From assembly GCA_003988855.1 (NCBI GenBank), contig QYAI01000018.1, positions 216,623 through 280,622 of the forward strand: a stretch of 64,000 nucleotides of DNA, read 5' to 3'. Of the stretch, positions 1-12,785 are shown one piece after another. Under the pieces are notes generated by a model, which ran no database searches, was not told the origin of the DNA, and saw only the letters and a program-made list of their open reading frames with translations. The stretch comes from Arachnopeziza araneosa (taxonomy: Eukaryota; Ascomycota; Leotiomycetes; Helotiales; Arachnopezizaceae). The position numbers and the translations under genes were made by a program. Within the stretch, counting starts at the first letter, position 1; each line of letters begins with the position of its first letter.

Positions 1-1203
1 TTAAGAACCCTAAACTCATGGACAGTGGGCTCTTCCCACCATCCGAGTGGCTCGCATACTGATCTGTGGGAGGGGAAGCCGACGACATCGCAGGCAGATC
101 CGGAGATAGGCCTCACTTCTCAATGGTAGATGCCAACCTTTTTTCATCCATTTAGTCAGCCATTGCGCTTGTGATAATGGACGGGTGCGTCGGTGTTGGA
201 CTTTGTCGTGCAGCTCCACGACGTGAACGCCGCTAACGAGCAAGATGTCTTGCATGACTTACAGCAGTTACTGGCTTTTGAGGCTCTCGGCAGGAGGCAA
301 GATCCACTTTGATAAGGAGTTGGAGTGAAGAGGGTCAAGGAGTGGTGTGTCAACGAGGGCTCAATGACTGAAGTATTTGGAATTCTCTGTTGGGAGGAGT
401 AGAGGCGTCCGAACTAGGATCCCGCAGGGTTGGTGGCGCATATATCTTGGTCCGTAAGTTCTCAATTGAGAGTGCAGAGTCAAGGATAGAGTCCTGTTAG
501 AGTTTGGATGGAGATTGCTCTTCGAATCTTGGACCGCGAAATGCTCTTGGGGAGTTAAAGTAGGCGACGGAAGGGTAAAGTAACAGTGTGTAGGCTTCAG
601 CAGCAACGAACCGGGTGGCTTCTTAGTTCCTGCGGCTGTGTCGGGTGGAGGGGGGTTCTCGTTTCTCTGCTCTGCTCTGCTTAATTGTCCCCAGCGATGC
701 GTTGGAATGAATAAGCAGCCTGTGGCGGATCAATTACGCAGGAGCCGAATATGTACGAGGACATTGGCTCCTCTCCGGTATTGTGCCCTTTCGTGTTCAT
801 TTGTTTTCTTTCCCTCTGGTTTCTCGGAAGACGCTCTTCTTCTTTGTACCGCCGTACAGAGCGCGAGATAGGTCGCTTTCCGCCGAATGGGTGCTTGGCT
901 CTCATCCCGTCCAACAACAATCGTTCATCGACGAGATGGTCTGGTCCAGAGATTGTTACCTGCTCGGAAGCTGCCAGCTAGATCGATCCATCATCTCTCC
1001 ATCTATCCTTTGCACTGGACCATCTTCTGCAGAATCAGCCGCACAAAAGTTCGTGCAGGCACGAGCTGAAGCTTGCTGCGCCTATCGTGACAAACCCCCG
1101 CCGTCTGCGTTGTTTCATCAGCGAAGTTGCTGACCGCCTCCGAGTAGCTTTCAACAACATTCTAGCAACTCTCGTGCATATCTTCATCTGCATCCATCGT
1201 ATA
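1..1203. other. Intergenic, no gene recognised
   Basis: Only short overlapping open frames of low complexity on both strands; none has a recognisable domain or a spliceable continuation. The last few hundred bases are pyrimidine-rich and probably include the promoter and leader of the acyltransferase gene that follows. A frame in phase with that gene opens at 1087 (see next entry). Confidence 0.6.
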
Positions 1204-2177
1204 ATGTCGGACGCAAGCCCATTTACAGCGATTCGTGGCACCCTAATCACTGCACCATGGGCACTCTATTTGGTGATTATGGACTTGATCCTTTCGTTAC
1301 TTCTACCAGTCAGCTACCTGTTCCCAAACTGGGTCTATGATGCCTCGTCTTTCGTGGCTTATACCAATTGGTATTGGATACAATGTATTTTTGAAATTTT
1401 CAATGGCGGCAAGATATCAATCTCCGGTGATATCTTGCCAGAAGGAGAATCTGCCATTGTCGTTTCCAACCATGTAAGCTGGACAGATTTCTACATGATT
1501 CAAGCTCTGGCTATTCGGGCTGGCATGCTTGGTCGATGCCGATGGTTTTCAAAGATCGAGCTCCGGTGGGTACCACTATTGGGCTGGGGAATCTGGGCAA
1601 TGGGAATGCCCATGGTGAGTCGCAAGTGGATGAAAGATAGGAAAGAACTGGATAGAGTCTTCGCAGGCATCACCGAAAAGAAGTGGCCAACGTGTGAGTT
1701 TAGCTTGGCTCTGTGTCTTCTCTTTATACTAACAGATAGCTAGGGCTCATCAGTTTCAGCGAAGCCACACGATATACCCCCAAAAAGGCAGAGGAAACTA
1801 AGATATGGTGCAAAGAAAATAGCAGGCCAGTCCCAAGACATCTTCTGTACCCAAGAACAAAAGGTTTCGTGACCACTGTCCAGCATTTACGCAAGGCAGA
1901 GCACGTCAAGGCTGTTTACGACATAACAATTGCATACGGACATGATAACAAATTCCTCTCTGCGCCAACGATCTGGGAATCTTTGTCCCTCAGCGATCTC
2001 TCTGGCAAGCAAGGATATAAGTTTCATGTCGATGTCAAGCGATTCGCGTTGGCAGATCTTCCTCAGACCGATGCAGAATTAGCAAAATGGCTAGAGACTC
2101 GATGGATGGAGAAGGGCGAGTTTCTAGAAGCTAAGAGAGAGGAATGGGCAAGAGATGCACAACCGATGAAGGCATAA
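1204..2177 (+). CDS. Lysophospholipid / 1-acylglycerol-3-phosphate acyltransferase (LPLAT family, CST26-like)
   Basis: Membrane acyltransferase expected to move a fatty acyl group from acyl-CoA onto a lysophospholipid in the ER or lipid droplets. Two exons, 1204-1693 and 1744-2177; the 50-bp intron has a GTGAGT donor, a TACTAAC branch point and a TAG acceptor. The product is 307 residues. The N-terminal third is hydrophobic with two likely membrane segments. The catalytic NHxxxxD box is seen as NHVSWTD (about residues 89-95). A second acyltransferase block, LISFSEATR, lies just after the splice junction, where EATR replaces the usual EGTR. The C-terminal part (TKGFVTTVQHLRK, then VKAVYDITIAY) matches the C-terminal acyltransferase region of fungal LPLATs. 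An in-frame ATG at 1087 would add 39 residues; 1204 (MSDASPF) is preferred because fungal homologues start like this. The exact substrate cannot be told. Confidence 0.88.
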
Positions 2178-2546
2178 GGGTGTTTTCGATTTTAAGGCCC
2201 AGAATTGGGGTAGCTGCATTCCTGGGTCCAAGTCAGGATCACTGCGAGCGAGTGGGGACGAAGATCTCTTTGTTCCATTCCATTGAACGAGGCTCAACCC
2301 CGCAGTCAATCAAGATATAGCTCTCGATTGACTGTTTGTGGCTTGCACAGAAAACAACAAAGAATTTGTCTAAGTTCAAAACTTCCAGGGAGCTATCCAC
2401 CCATAATGCACTTCCTCGCTGCACTTGCTCACTCCCAACATCAAAACCACTCGGCTCCAAACCTTATATAAACCAAGAACCAAGATCAATTCAATTCAGC
2501 ATATTGACCATTCTCCAACTCAAATCCTCGCATCACTATCCCAACA
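2178..2546. other. Intergenic; 3' end of acyltransferase gene and promoter of the next gene
   Basis: No coding potential seen. The last 90 bases contain a TATA-like element and a CA/TC-rich leader directly before the ATG of the small hypothetical gene. Confidence 0.6.
2465..2472 (+). promoter_or_regulatory. TATA box upstream of small hypothetical gene
   Basis: TATATAAA about 75 bp before the ATG at 2547, followed by a CAA/TCA-rich leader. The spacing suits a fungal TATA promoter. Motif match only. Confidence 0.5.
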
Positions 2547-3038
2547 ATGCCAGATGCAATCTCAATTCCAACGCCTGACTCCCCATTTCTCGACCCTACA
2601 GTGCGCTCCTACGTCGAAATACCCACTCTCCAGCTCCCCTCCCCTTTCTACACACGCCCTCGCTCGCCACATTTAACAGCCTCCTTTACGTACAGCCCAC
2701 TCCAAGAACAGCCCGTCTCACCATTTCCATCCAGCATCCTTAACGACGCAGAAGAGCAACGCCAGGGTAATGTGAAAAAAACCTATCCGGCAAAGAAGGT
2801 TTGGTGGAGGTCTCGTGGCCTATCGCCAATTAAGGAAGGGAGTAGTGATGGGATGCTGGAGTCTGAAGAGGGGCTGTTGGACCGGGAGGACCAGGTGGGT
2901 GACTGGGAGGACTGGAAGGGTGAAGAGAAAGTGCGAGAGAGAAGGAAATTGGGGATTCGGATTGTGGGGCTTGCTCTGCTCGGTGTTGGAGTTGTGGGGG
3001 TAGTGATGCTGTGTTCTGGAATCGGGATGGGCGCGTAA
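2547..3038 (+). CDS. Small hypothetical protein with C-terminal membrane anchor
   Basis: Single-exon frame of 163 residues; function not recognised. The first about 75 residues are rich in Pro, Ser and Thr (TPDSPFLDPTV, then PSPFYTRPRSPH) and look disordered. A charged middle part (EEGLLDREDQVGDWEDW) follows, then a basic patch (EERRKLG-like) and one hydrophobic stretch at about residues 136-160 (VGLALLGVGVVGVVML). That layout is typical of a tail-anchored protein: cytosolic disordered body, membrane helix at the very end, few residues outside. The ATG at 2547 has a good context (ACAATGCC) and a TATA box 75 bp upstream. No signal peptide. Could be lineage-restricted. Confidence 0.6.
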   Translation: MPDAISIPTPDSPFLDPTVRSYVEIPTLQLPSPFYTRPRSPHLTASFTYSPLQEQPVSPFPSSILNDAEEQRQGNVKKTYPAKKVWWRSRGLSPIKEGSSDGMLESEEGLLDREDQVGDWEDWKGEEKVRERRKLGIRIVGLALLGVGVVGVVMLCSGIGMGA

Positions 3039-3875
3039 AGTGGTGTCGTGGATTGGATGATTTTTGTCTTCTCTTGCTTGAGATAGTTGAGTATCGTGTT
3101 GGACGTCTCGAGTTAGAATAGGATGACTGAGTTTGAGCATATCAAGTACAAGTTGATCCTCAAAAAGTCTTCGCAAGCTTGAGGATATAGTGAACAAGAT
3201 TCTGCAAATTCTCTTAAGATTACGTAGCAATCCTTTCTCTGCACATTTGGTATTTCTTGCTTGGGCGTCGGTTGAAGGTTAAGCGATGATCCAGAAAGGG
3301 GGAAGAAAGTACTGAGATACGTTCGTACTCCAAAGCTCTAGCTAACTACATCTGCATTGAAAAAGCTGGGCAGGTGATGGCACTGAATTCAAGTCTAGCG
3401 CATCAAGATTGCAATTTGATATTTTATATTGCAGCTTTTTCTCAGTTACAATATCGTCACATGAACAACCATCAAATTTGTGCTCATCTCTGTTCCCACG
3501 GAAGATACGTGTCCGTCCATTTCATATCCTTTCCTTCATCTTAACCTTCGAAAGCAATCCTTTGAATCAAAACACGGGTTTCTAACCCCTAAACATCGTA
3601 CAAAAGAAAGAAAGAAAGCCGAATAAGCAAGTATGTAGCTGAGAGGTGGCTCCTAATGAATGATGGAGACCAATTATGTTAAACAGAGAAGAAAAAAGTA
3701 GACCCCTTTTGTAAATGCTGCAAAGGACCAACCCCTGCCCACCGGCCAAGTCCTAGTTGATATAACGCCATCTGTTTGATGCCCATTGTCCACCCTGTAA
3801 CGCCGCGCTATTTGTGACAAAAGTAAAGGAAATGAAAATCAAGTTGAAGTAAGGCTTTTTAGACAAATTTTGATA
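3039..3875. other. Intergenic between convergent genes
   Basis: Holds the 3' flanks of the small membrane protein (plus strand) and the RIM15 kinase (minus strand). No frame of note; no repeat seen. Confidence 0.6.
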
Positions 3876-6800
3876 TCAAAAAGCGTTTGGTTTTGACTGT
3901 GATTTATGGCTGTCATGACCACGTCGATAAGTGATATAGTCATGGCGATCGGAAGAGCGTGATGATGCTCTTGGTGTTGGTTCTTCGTCCATTAGTTCAG
4001 TATACGAGGAGTGATGCTTCGGTGTCTCCTCAAAATCAAATGAAGTAGCTTCTCTGCCCGGTGTGGTGAAAATCTCAGGTGGAGTCAGATTTGACCCAGA
4101 AATCTCAGATGCAGGTGGAAGCTCTTCTTTGACTGTTGGAGGAGGCTCAATACTATCAGCGCTTGGTGTCACATCTGTGCTTGATACCACGCTTCCTCGG
4201 CTATTGGTTCTCATCATCTCTATGCCAAGTTTAGATCCACGATGAACCTTCGTGATGCTTCGAGGGCTTTTTTCTCGCACGTGAAAATCACCAAGTTCGT
4301 CATCCTCATCATCTCCTGATTCAACACATTCATGTCTATGTCTTTCAATTGACTCGCGTTTTGCGATGATTTTCTCAGTAGATCTCTGCCGGAGTGGAAT
4401 TTTGTGAACAACTTCCATGCGTCCTGGAGCCGATTCCTCATGCAGCAGATGTGGAGGAAGAAGCTTGGGAAGCTCTCGTGAATCTGACATAACCTCGTCA
4501 CTGCTGATACCTAAGCCACTAGTTTCATCCCATTCGCCAGTTGCTTTGCGACTAATGACAACGGGAATATCGTCATTCTGAAGCGAATCCGAGTCTCCAA
4601 ACATAGTAGAGCTTAGAGAGCCTTCACGGGTTGAACCTCCAAAGCTCCCACCAGGCATGTGAGAGAACTTGTCAGAGCTGACGGAGACAGGACTGTCCTC
4701 AGCTCGTGAGCTATCTCGCAAGCTGGGTGGTTGAGGATATCCCATTGGACTTGGATTGCCTTGACCTGGTGCTGGAGCTTTCCATTGGCATAATCTGCAC
4801 ATAGCTTCGGTCAGCTTTGAAGTAGTAGGAGGCTTTTCGATCAAGGCATCGAAGTGATGAGGCGCTTGCAGTTCTTTTAGGTATCCAGTGACCGCAACGA
4901 TTGGAGTTTGAGAGTTAGCATTCTTGGTGTCCCGGATCATTCGAGCGACGTCCTCTCCGTTAATTTGAGGCAATTTAAACTCCATCATAATAATGTCGAA
5001 CTTGATTTCGCTCATAGCGTAACGCATAGCTTCAGCCCCATTTGTAACAGTAATTGTTCTGCATCGCAATTTCTCGAGTAACTTCTCCATAACTAATTTT
5101 GAAACAGGGTGGTCCTCGCAGATGAGAACATCAAGGGGTCGGAAGATAGGACCGTCGGCTAGAGTAATTTGGGACATGCGTCGAGAGCTTTGGCGTCGCC
5201 GCTGAACTCGAAGAAGAGCGTTTGCTTTATCACCTTCATTATCTGACGAGGAAGGAGACATATCAAAGACCTGACTTCTTCGCTTTTTATGAGCGAATAG
5301 ATCGCCAGGGATTGGACTTCCTTCCTGTGACCCAACTGTCTGCGAGCGAGCCCGCGTTGAAGAACCGCTGACTTGTCTTGGAGTTGATAGCTTTTGCGGA
5401 GATAAAGCCAGTGGAGCCGGTGGTGGTCCATTCCCACGAGTTTTGATCGGAGAAGAGACAGCTGAAGCGGCCTTTTGTAAGCTAGCCGGCATTCGAGGAA
5501 CATCGAAGAAGCTACCTGGAGCCAAAGAGCCAGCGGTACTTGACTGGTGAGATAAGCTAGATGAGTTGCTTGAAGTTTTCCGACGACCGTCAGCATTTTG
5601 ACCAGCGACAAACGAAACCAATAGAGGTGATGATGGTTGTGAGGCTCTGTTTGGTGATGAGTTGGATTGACTTATTCCAGAAGGAGATTGTGGACGGACT
5701 GTGGCCTTAGCGTTCGACAGTGTTCTTTGGATAGGCATTGGCAAGATGGGACTGCCCTCTAGGGTTGGCCCTGGTGAAATAGCACTGCTTGGTCCAATAC
5801 CACCAGGGCTAATCGCGTTCATCGGCTTGATTTGGGCAGCCATCGCTTCGGCCCGAAGTTTCTGTATGACATCTTTGTTTGCCTTTTCTAGAACCGGCAA
5901 ATTTTTGAAGGCAAAGTTACCAAAGTCATCAGCAACAACTGGTTCACTCAATCTGCGGCTCTTCATGTCGCGAACATGAGGCGGGATGTGTAACGGCATC
6001 AACCCACGCTTGATTGAATTTACTTGAGACCTTACGCGAGACAGAGCGTCATGGGGCCTCTCGTGGTATTCTGCGGGTGCAGTTGCCGGTGGTGAGGATT
6101 GATCCTCCATCTCTTCTGCAAATGATTGCAAGGTAGCACCACGAGAGTCGAAATATTCGGTATCCTCTGGGTTCTCGGGAGCCGGCACGAATTGAGCCTC
6201 GTCCTCAAGGAGAGTATCCCAACTCACACCTTCGAACCAAGGATGACTTCGGATCTCTACTCCGCCGGATAGGAATTTATCGTTCGTGTTGGAACCCAAA
6301 CGGCTGCGAGGCTCAAGGCACAGGAGTTTGTTAATCAGATCTTTTGCTTCAGGAGAAACATCAAACTCATTCTCATCAGGCCAGGAGATCCGACGAGCAA
6401 GAATGTTTTCAAACACTTCATCTGGAGTACCGGCATGAAATGGTGGATAACCATACAGAAACTCGAATAGAATGCAACCGACAGACCACCAATCACTCGT
6501 CTCATCTTGGCCGACGCCGTTGACGGTTTCGGGTGCGAGATAATCTGGGGTCCCTACGAATCGACGATTGCTGTCATCAGGATCGAATAAAGCCATTGGA
6601 GGTGGCATCATGCTGGTTTGTGGCGGGGTATTCTTTTGCTCAGAGCTTGGATGACTGCCGACTGGTTGCAAAGAAAGGAAATCAGGCGATCCACTTCCTT
6701 CATTTTCGCTAGCCTCTTCAATAGGCGATCGTCGCTGGCTCATCATTTTCTGACCTTCTGAATCGTTGAGAGAGAAGCTGCTAAACATCTGGTTCAATGC

Positions 6801-9686
6801 ATCGCTACCACCACTGTCACTTCGACCTGAAGTACGTCGAGACTCCTTGGATAGGGTGCTCTCTCTACTCAAGCTGAAGTACGAAGGAGTAGCCAAGACG
6901 CCAAGATCTGGAGTCATCTGCGGCGTAGAACCTGGTGAATGATGGCCTTGAAAGTCAAAAGATGTTGAGCGCGAAGAGCTGATTGAGGTCGTTCTTGCAA
7001 AAGGGCCTTGCTTGAGAAGGTCTGGAGCAGACTCATTTACAGTACTATTAAGCACTCGTTTTTGACGACCTATCAAACCCATTCTTGAAAGGCCAAAATC
7101 GGTAAGTTTCAAATGGCCTTTCTGATCAATGAGAAGGTTATCAGGTTTTAGATCACGATGGACGATTCCACGGTTGTGAAGGTGCTCGACGCCCAAGATG
7201 ACCTCGCCCAAGTACTTCTTAGACCAATCTTCCGGAAGCCCGCCGAGAATCTTGATGAGGGATGCACAATCTCCTCCGTTAAGGTACTCCATGACGAGAT
7301 AGAGGTAGTCTTTGCTGGAGAAAGTCCAGTATAACTTCGCGACGAAATCACTCTCGCCTTGCCACATCATGATTGCGCGCTCAGCCTTGACATTGGTCAC
7401 CTGGTTCTTGGCGACCATGTCCGCTTTCTTTAACACTTTGATGGCATAGTAATCACCTGTAGATCTCTTCTTAGCCAGGTAGACGCTTCCGAAAGCCCCT
7501 TTGCTAATAGGCTTTATGATCTCGAAATCTTTGATGGATGGCGGAACAGCGCGAGCTTGTGGTACGTTGATTGAACTTAGTCTTGGCGATGGGGGTTGTC
7601 GAGATGGATCAGATCCTGCAGCAGATGATTGACGCCTATGGTGGTTTGGAACAATGGCAGGTGAACTAAATTCGCTACCCGGCAGCAATGGGGATTCAGT
7701 AGGAGAAACAACAGATTCACGAGCAACTGGTATTGAACGCGGTTTGTTTATTCGCAATGGTGATGAGGGTGCGGGCATACGAACGGGTGATTCCTGTCTA
7801 CGAGGTGAGGATGTACCAGGCAGAATAATGCTCCGGCGATGGCGTTGACGAGAACTGGCCGCACGTCGGAGATCACCAAACTCAGAAACAGGAGATTCTG
7901 TTCTGGCAGGTCGCGATAATACAGAAGATGATCTAACGCTGCCATCACTAACATCGCCAGCATCGCTTTCAAAGAACAAGGAATGCCGGCGGGAGTCCTG
8001 AGACTGAGAAAGAATGCTATGCTGCCCAGTGTGGGATCGTGGCGTGGGACACTCTTTCGGGCTGCTCGATCTGGTCGAAGACATGGCACCAGATGAGCGA
8101 CGACCTCCAGTATCTAGAGCTAACTCGGCTTCACGGAGAGCTTGTGCCAAAGAGGATGGTCCATCAAACGATCCACTAAAGAACCCATCATCATTGGCAG
8201 GAGTTCGCTCTTCTTCCTCGTCAGAATCAGTAAGATGTCCAGCGGCAATCTTTGCAGCTTTCCGCATGGCCTCATCGATACAGTCCTGCACCATCACCGA
8301 GAACTCGATGCGAATTCTCTCAGCATACTCAAGAATCCTCCGGTAACGTAGAACAGCCTCAACCTTCGCTTTAGCAGCTCTCTCACTATCAGCACACAAC
8401 AGAGCAAGACCTTGTTCCTGATCTAGTGTGTTGGTGCTTGGGGATTGCCATTGCATTACCTGACCGATTCGAGACTCTGACTGTGGAGATTGAGTACGGA
8501 ACTCACCGGGAGTCTGGGGTGGTTCCTTGATGGCTGGTGTACTAATCTCAAGGGCCGTGTCACAGAGATCGAGCAATAACTCAACAATTCTAGCTTGAGG
8601 ACGACGGATCGCGAAGGAACGTGCTCGTGCGTGGCCAAAGCCAGTAGTTGAAGTTTCTCGCGACCTTCCGCTTGGTGTCCCTGGTGAAGCTGTTCCAGAT
8701 GAAGATGATGTGGAAGAGCTTGGCCCAATTGGCATGCCTTTGTACTCGGCCTGAGCGGGTGCCAAAATTGGCTGATCACCAGAAAGGGGTCGAGATTTCC
8801 TAGCTTCGAGAGCATCGAGAACTTTGACAATAGCATGACGATGCTCAGTGAGGTTTTCTTGGGACATCTGAACCTCCATTTCGGCCTTGTGCTCTTGTAA
8901 GCAGAGATCTGTATGCTTTTCAAACCACCATGGCGGGATTTGGCGCTCACAAATACGACAGAGAACGGGGAGAGGCGGTGCATGGTGTGCTGGATCGTCC
9001 AAGCCAGCCTCTGCTACTGCTGTGAGATAACTAGCTAGAACTTCTGCACCAGAGCCAAGGGAGTCGACAATAACACCAGGTAGGTCGATTTGAATTTCTT
9101 GAGGTGCGATCCAAGGACGGATCATCCACATAGTCTACGTACTCAGGTCAATACTGCGTAGATAAAAGGGCGAGGGCCATCTTACGTGACTTTCTCCACC
9201 TGACGATCTGTCATAGACCGTAATTCCTTGTCCTTCGAGATCAATGGTTGCAACTTCATTTGCTGCGATAACCTCGTCATTAGCTGCCGTCGGCGAGTTT
9301 AGACTTTCGATAGGTGCGAGTTTCGAGGCAGAACCTAGCTGAAGACGGAACCGAATGATTTGACTTCTCGAGTCATCCTTTTGCATACTGTCGACAACCT
9401 CGGAGAAGACTTCCTTGTTATCACCTACCAAGAGATCTTTGATGGGCTTTCCCTGAACGGACTCGAGCGTCGTGCCGATAACGTCGGTCCACGAGTTACT
9501 GACCCATCTAATGAGGCCGTTCAGACTGAGATCCATGATGACATTGAGTGTCTGCTCCGCGGCTTCTCTCAAATCCTCCCTCTCCTCCCGGATATCCGCA
9601 CTGAGCGAACGTTCCATCTGACCCCCAGCCTGTGCTCGCAGCTGCGAGACGGCTGGTGGTGCCAACATCTCGTTGATTTCCTCCAT
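3876..9686 (-). CDS. rim15: RIM15-type AGC protein kinase with PAS, zinc-binding and receiver domains
   Basis: Nutrient-signalling serine/threonine kinase; in yeast Rim15 acts below TOR and PKA to drive quiescence and stress entry through endosulfines. Two exons (9186-9686, 3876-9134) flank a 51-bp phase-0 intron; the product is 1919 residues. Order of parts: PAS-like domain (about 45-125); Cys-Cys-His-Cys cluster CRIC...H...C at 226-245; long Ser-rich linker; AGC kinase at about 700-1165 with glycine loop GAFGSV, Lys in YYAIKVL, HRDLKPDN near 824, DFG near 845 and GTPDYLAPE near 1027. About 180 Ser-rich residues are inserted between DFG and APE, as in the Rim15/Cek1/Greatwall group. A response-regulator receiver domain at about 1499-1617 starts LICEDHP and keeps the Thr (AVTGY) and Lys (IEKPP), but the phosphoacceptor position reads MMEFKLP, so Asp is Glu. 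A long acidic and Ser-rich tail follows. It is preceded by 3 kb without other genes. Confidence 0.95.
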
Positions 9687-12600
9687 CTCTGAATCGGTTC
9701 AAAGAAAGCAATTCCTGCACCAACATTGACCGTATCTCGTCGAATTCAGGTTGTGCAGACGACCATCTGTGTTCAATTCGCGTTGCTGTTATCGGCTTAT
9801 CGTGAGTCGTGGGAAGCGTGCAAAAGCGCGGTGACGGGGTCTGGCCAAGTTGCCCAATCCTAGCAGCTTGCGAAGGTAAGAGACATCATGGTGATTGATG
9901 CTGCGGTCTCGAGTGGTTGTCGTCTTCAAGCGGCCCTGGGCTCAGGACAGCTTTTCTGAAGCAACCGTTTGTCGTGGTGGGATTGACTCAGTTCCCGCCA
10001 CGGAGTGCACGCGTCGGTGGTCGGTGGTGGATGGGGGGAGGAATGAGGGTCACACGGCGCCGAGAGAGTCAAGCAATGGGACGTTCTGGTGGTGGTTGTC
10101 GTGGAGTCGAAGAAAAAGCAGTTGTCTGGAGGATGAGGATTTATTTGGACCCTGTAGGACAGGTCAGGCTTGCTCAGCAGTCCGTAGTCAGTCTTTCTAC
10201 CGGAGTGTGGTCTGGTCTGGCAGGGACGGGGCTTTCGGCGTAGTGGAGTGGATAGGCAGGCAGGTGGTGCCTCAGGATACGCCGTGGGTATGCGAGTGAT
10301 ACTGGAGGATACGGTGCGGTACGTATGGTAGGGGCCAGGACGCTGAGGACAGTCAAAAAGCTGCGTTGAGCGAAGCGGGGGGTGCAGCCGCCATGCCCGA
10401 TCCAGCGTCCCTTTCACGCTGAGTTCCTTGGCCCAGGGACCGTCTGCCTCCAATCGCCACTGACCCTGGCCCCCCGTCATCTTGCTCCTGCCGCTCTCAC
10501 CCACTCACGTCAACACACGCCAGGTCGCGAAGACATGTTTACCAGCTCTGGCCTGCATATGCACTATTTACCTGTCTTGTTTATTATGATTTTTGGTTGT
10601 TGGGCTCGTCCATCAGTCATCGCTGTTGCCCTGGGTGCATCATGGCGGGTATTAATGAGCAGCTGCATTGAATCTATTTCTCTGCTGCGGCCAAGCAGAA
10701 CAAGACCATCAACTCAATCAATCTCTCCACCAGCAGACACCTGTCGCCTAATCCCAACCACGACAGTACCACCGAGTGGGACGACGGGCACGTCATGGCA
10801 TTCCGGTCCCTTTGCTGAAAAGCCCATCATTCTCCAGAATGAGCCCCCGACAATGTCCATCCATTCTCAATCCAACACTCCTCCTGTGTCACTTGCGCAC
10901 ACTCATCAACTGACGAGCTGGACATTCGTATGCCGCGGAAGATCGCTGACGGAGAGCATCGTCTCCTGCTCTCGGAACAGCACCGTTTTTCCGATGCAGG
11001 TAGAGAGATTAATTAACTCCGGCTGCTCGGTGGGGTTGTTGCTGTCTCTAAATATCGCCCACCACATCCCACATCCAGCATCCTTCTCGAGCATTACTCT
11101 TTTCTTATCCCGGCAGCTTGCCACCATAGGGCCTAGCAGCCAACCTTGCCGATATCGAGTCATCTATTTGTTTGTTTCATGTCGCAGAAAGCCTCCCTCC
11201 ACAAAGCAGGAGGAACCGAATCGTCGCAGCGCCCATACACCCAACTTCTGCGGAAGCAACTCTCCTCGACCCTGTCACACCGCTCCTCGATCCAATCGAG
11301 CGCCGTCTCAAATCGCCCAGACATGACGAGAGTCCTCTCCCCACCCTGCCGCATCTCAGACTCCCGCATATCGCTTCCGCAACAAATGGACAGTGGATAA
11401 AGAGGTCGGAGTAGTGGCACTCAGCTCCAAGCACCTTCAAGGTACCAACTTGCCGTCTCACCATGTCAGACGAATCCCAGGGCAGACTACCTGCCGAATG
11501 CTCCGCCGTCTGTCAGCAGATGATGCCAATGGCGTGGTCATCGAATAATGTGGTGGGACGGCGTTCCAACTGTGAGATGCCCGTTGAGCATGTGTGGTGC
11601 GCTGTGCCCCTCCTTGGAGTCGTCTGTCAGAGCGGGAGCGCATCACAAGACGGTGGGAGAAGTGTTGATCTGAGACCAAGCCCTTAGGAGCTTGAAGAGC
11701 GTCCCAAATCCCTCGAAACTGGTCCACTCACCCTCACCGCGGATGCAAGTCTTCAGCCCGAGAGTGTGGGGTCGGGAAGTTTTTTTGGCTGGCCATGTTG
11801 ACCTGCTGACCATTCTGAGCATGTTGGCGTCATGTGACCCGTATTAAGGTTCCATTGCTAACACTTTTTACAATTGTTGAATGATACGGCATGCGGCAGA
11901 TTGCGGTGATTAAGCGGCTTCAACCTTTCTCTGCATCGCGAGTTTGTTGTTTGAGTTGACCTTGTCTGTCAGACAGTCCGAGTTACATCCAAAGTTGATC
12001 AACGCAAAGCTAGCGACGAGACTGCTCATGACTGTGGTATTCCAAATGGTGCCATGACTCAAGCATCAGTATCATTCGATCTCGAAAGCAGTTTGCTCTT
12101 TGGCAGACAGTTCTGCGTGGCTGTTTTCAGTTTGGGAAATGAGAAGAGAAACTGAGGGTTGAATCTCGAAGAAACAGAACACTCTTGAGCATCCACGCAA
12201 TCTCGCAACTCTACTCGTTACCAGCTTCACACCGATGAATCCATCACTTCGGATCAGTACCCACCCCACCTTGAACCCACACAAATTAACTCTTCGGGTT
12301 ACTTTCTTCTTCAATCAAAATCGATGGCCTAAGGAACGCGGTGTGATTACCGTAACCGCCGCTGCCACTGTATTCCGTTGAGTAACCAATCCCACCTCTC
12401 ACCGTTTCCTATCAGCGCCCTTTCCCTTTTCTCGGGTCCTTCATTCGAAGTCCTGAACACAACATGCACTTCGAGCTGCAGCCCACATTGTGGCTGCAAG
12501 ATGGTTATTCACTTCTGCATTCTCATAAGCGAAGCTGGTTGTGTGGACTCGGCGCATACACAGTCATTGGTTTTCAAGTGTATCTCATCCAAGTAGATAA

Positions 12601-12785
12601 GATGTCAAAGCAAAAGAGTCGAGTCGAGTAAGTCTAGAAAATGCTTTACTAGGTTTTATTATACATTGCCATTATCATTAATATCCAACCTTCAGAACCG
12701 TATGCACTGCCTTTTTTGAGGAGACCAACACCCGCCCTCCTGCATAATACTCAACTCCTGTATAATGCTCAATCTAGTCCTCGAC
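9687..12785. other. Long gene-poor region upstream of rim15
   Basis: About 3.1 kb. The first part is probably the promoter and long leader of the kinase gene. It contains a 314-codon open frame on the plus strand (10382-11326) overlapped by a 192-codon frame on the minus strand (9926-10504). Both are rich in Ser, Pro, Thr and Arg from C-rich DNA, with no domain or splice logic, so neither is called a gene. No repeats recognised. Confidence 0.5.

Noticed and set aside
9926..10504. 192-codon minus-strand open frame
   Set aside because: Low-complexity Pro/Thr/Ser content without features; overlaps other equally long frames.
10382..11326. 314-codon plus-strand open frame
   Set aside because: Composition is Ser/Pro/Thr/Arg from C-rich DNA, no domain, and it is overlapped by minus-strand frames; more likely a chance frame in the rim15 upstream region.
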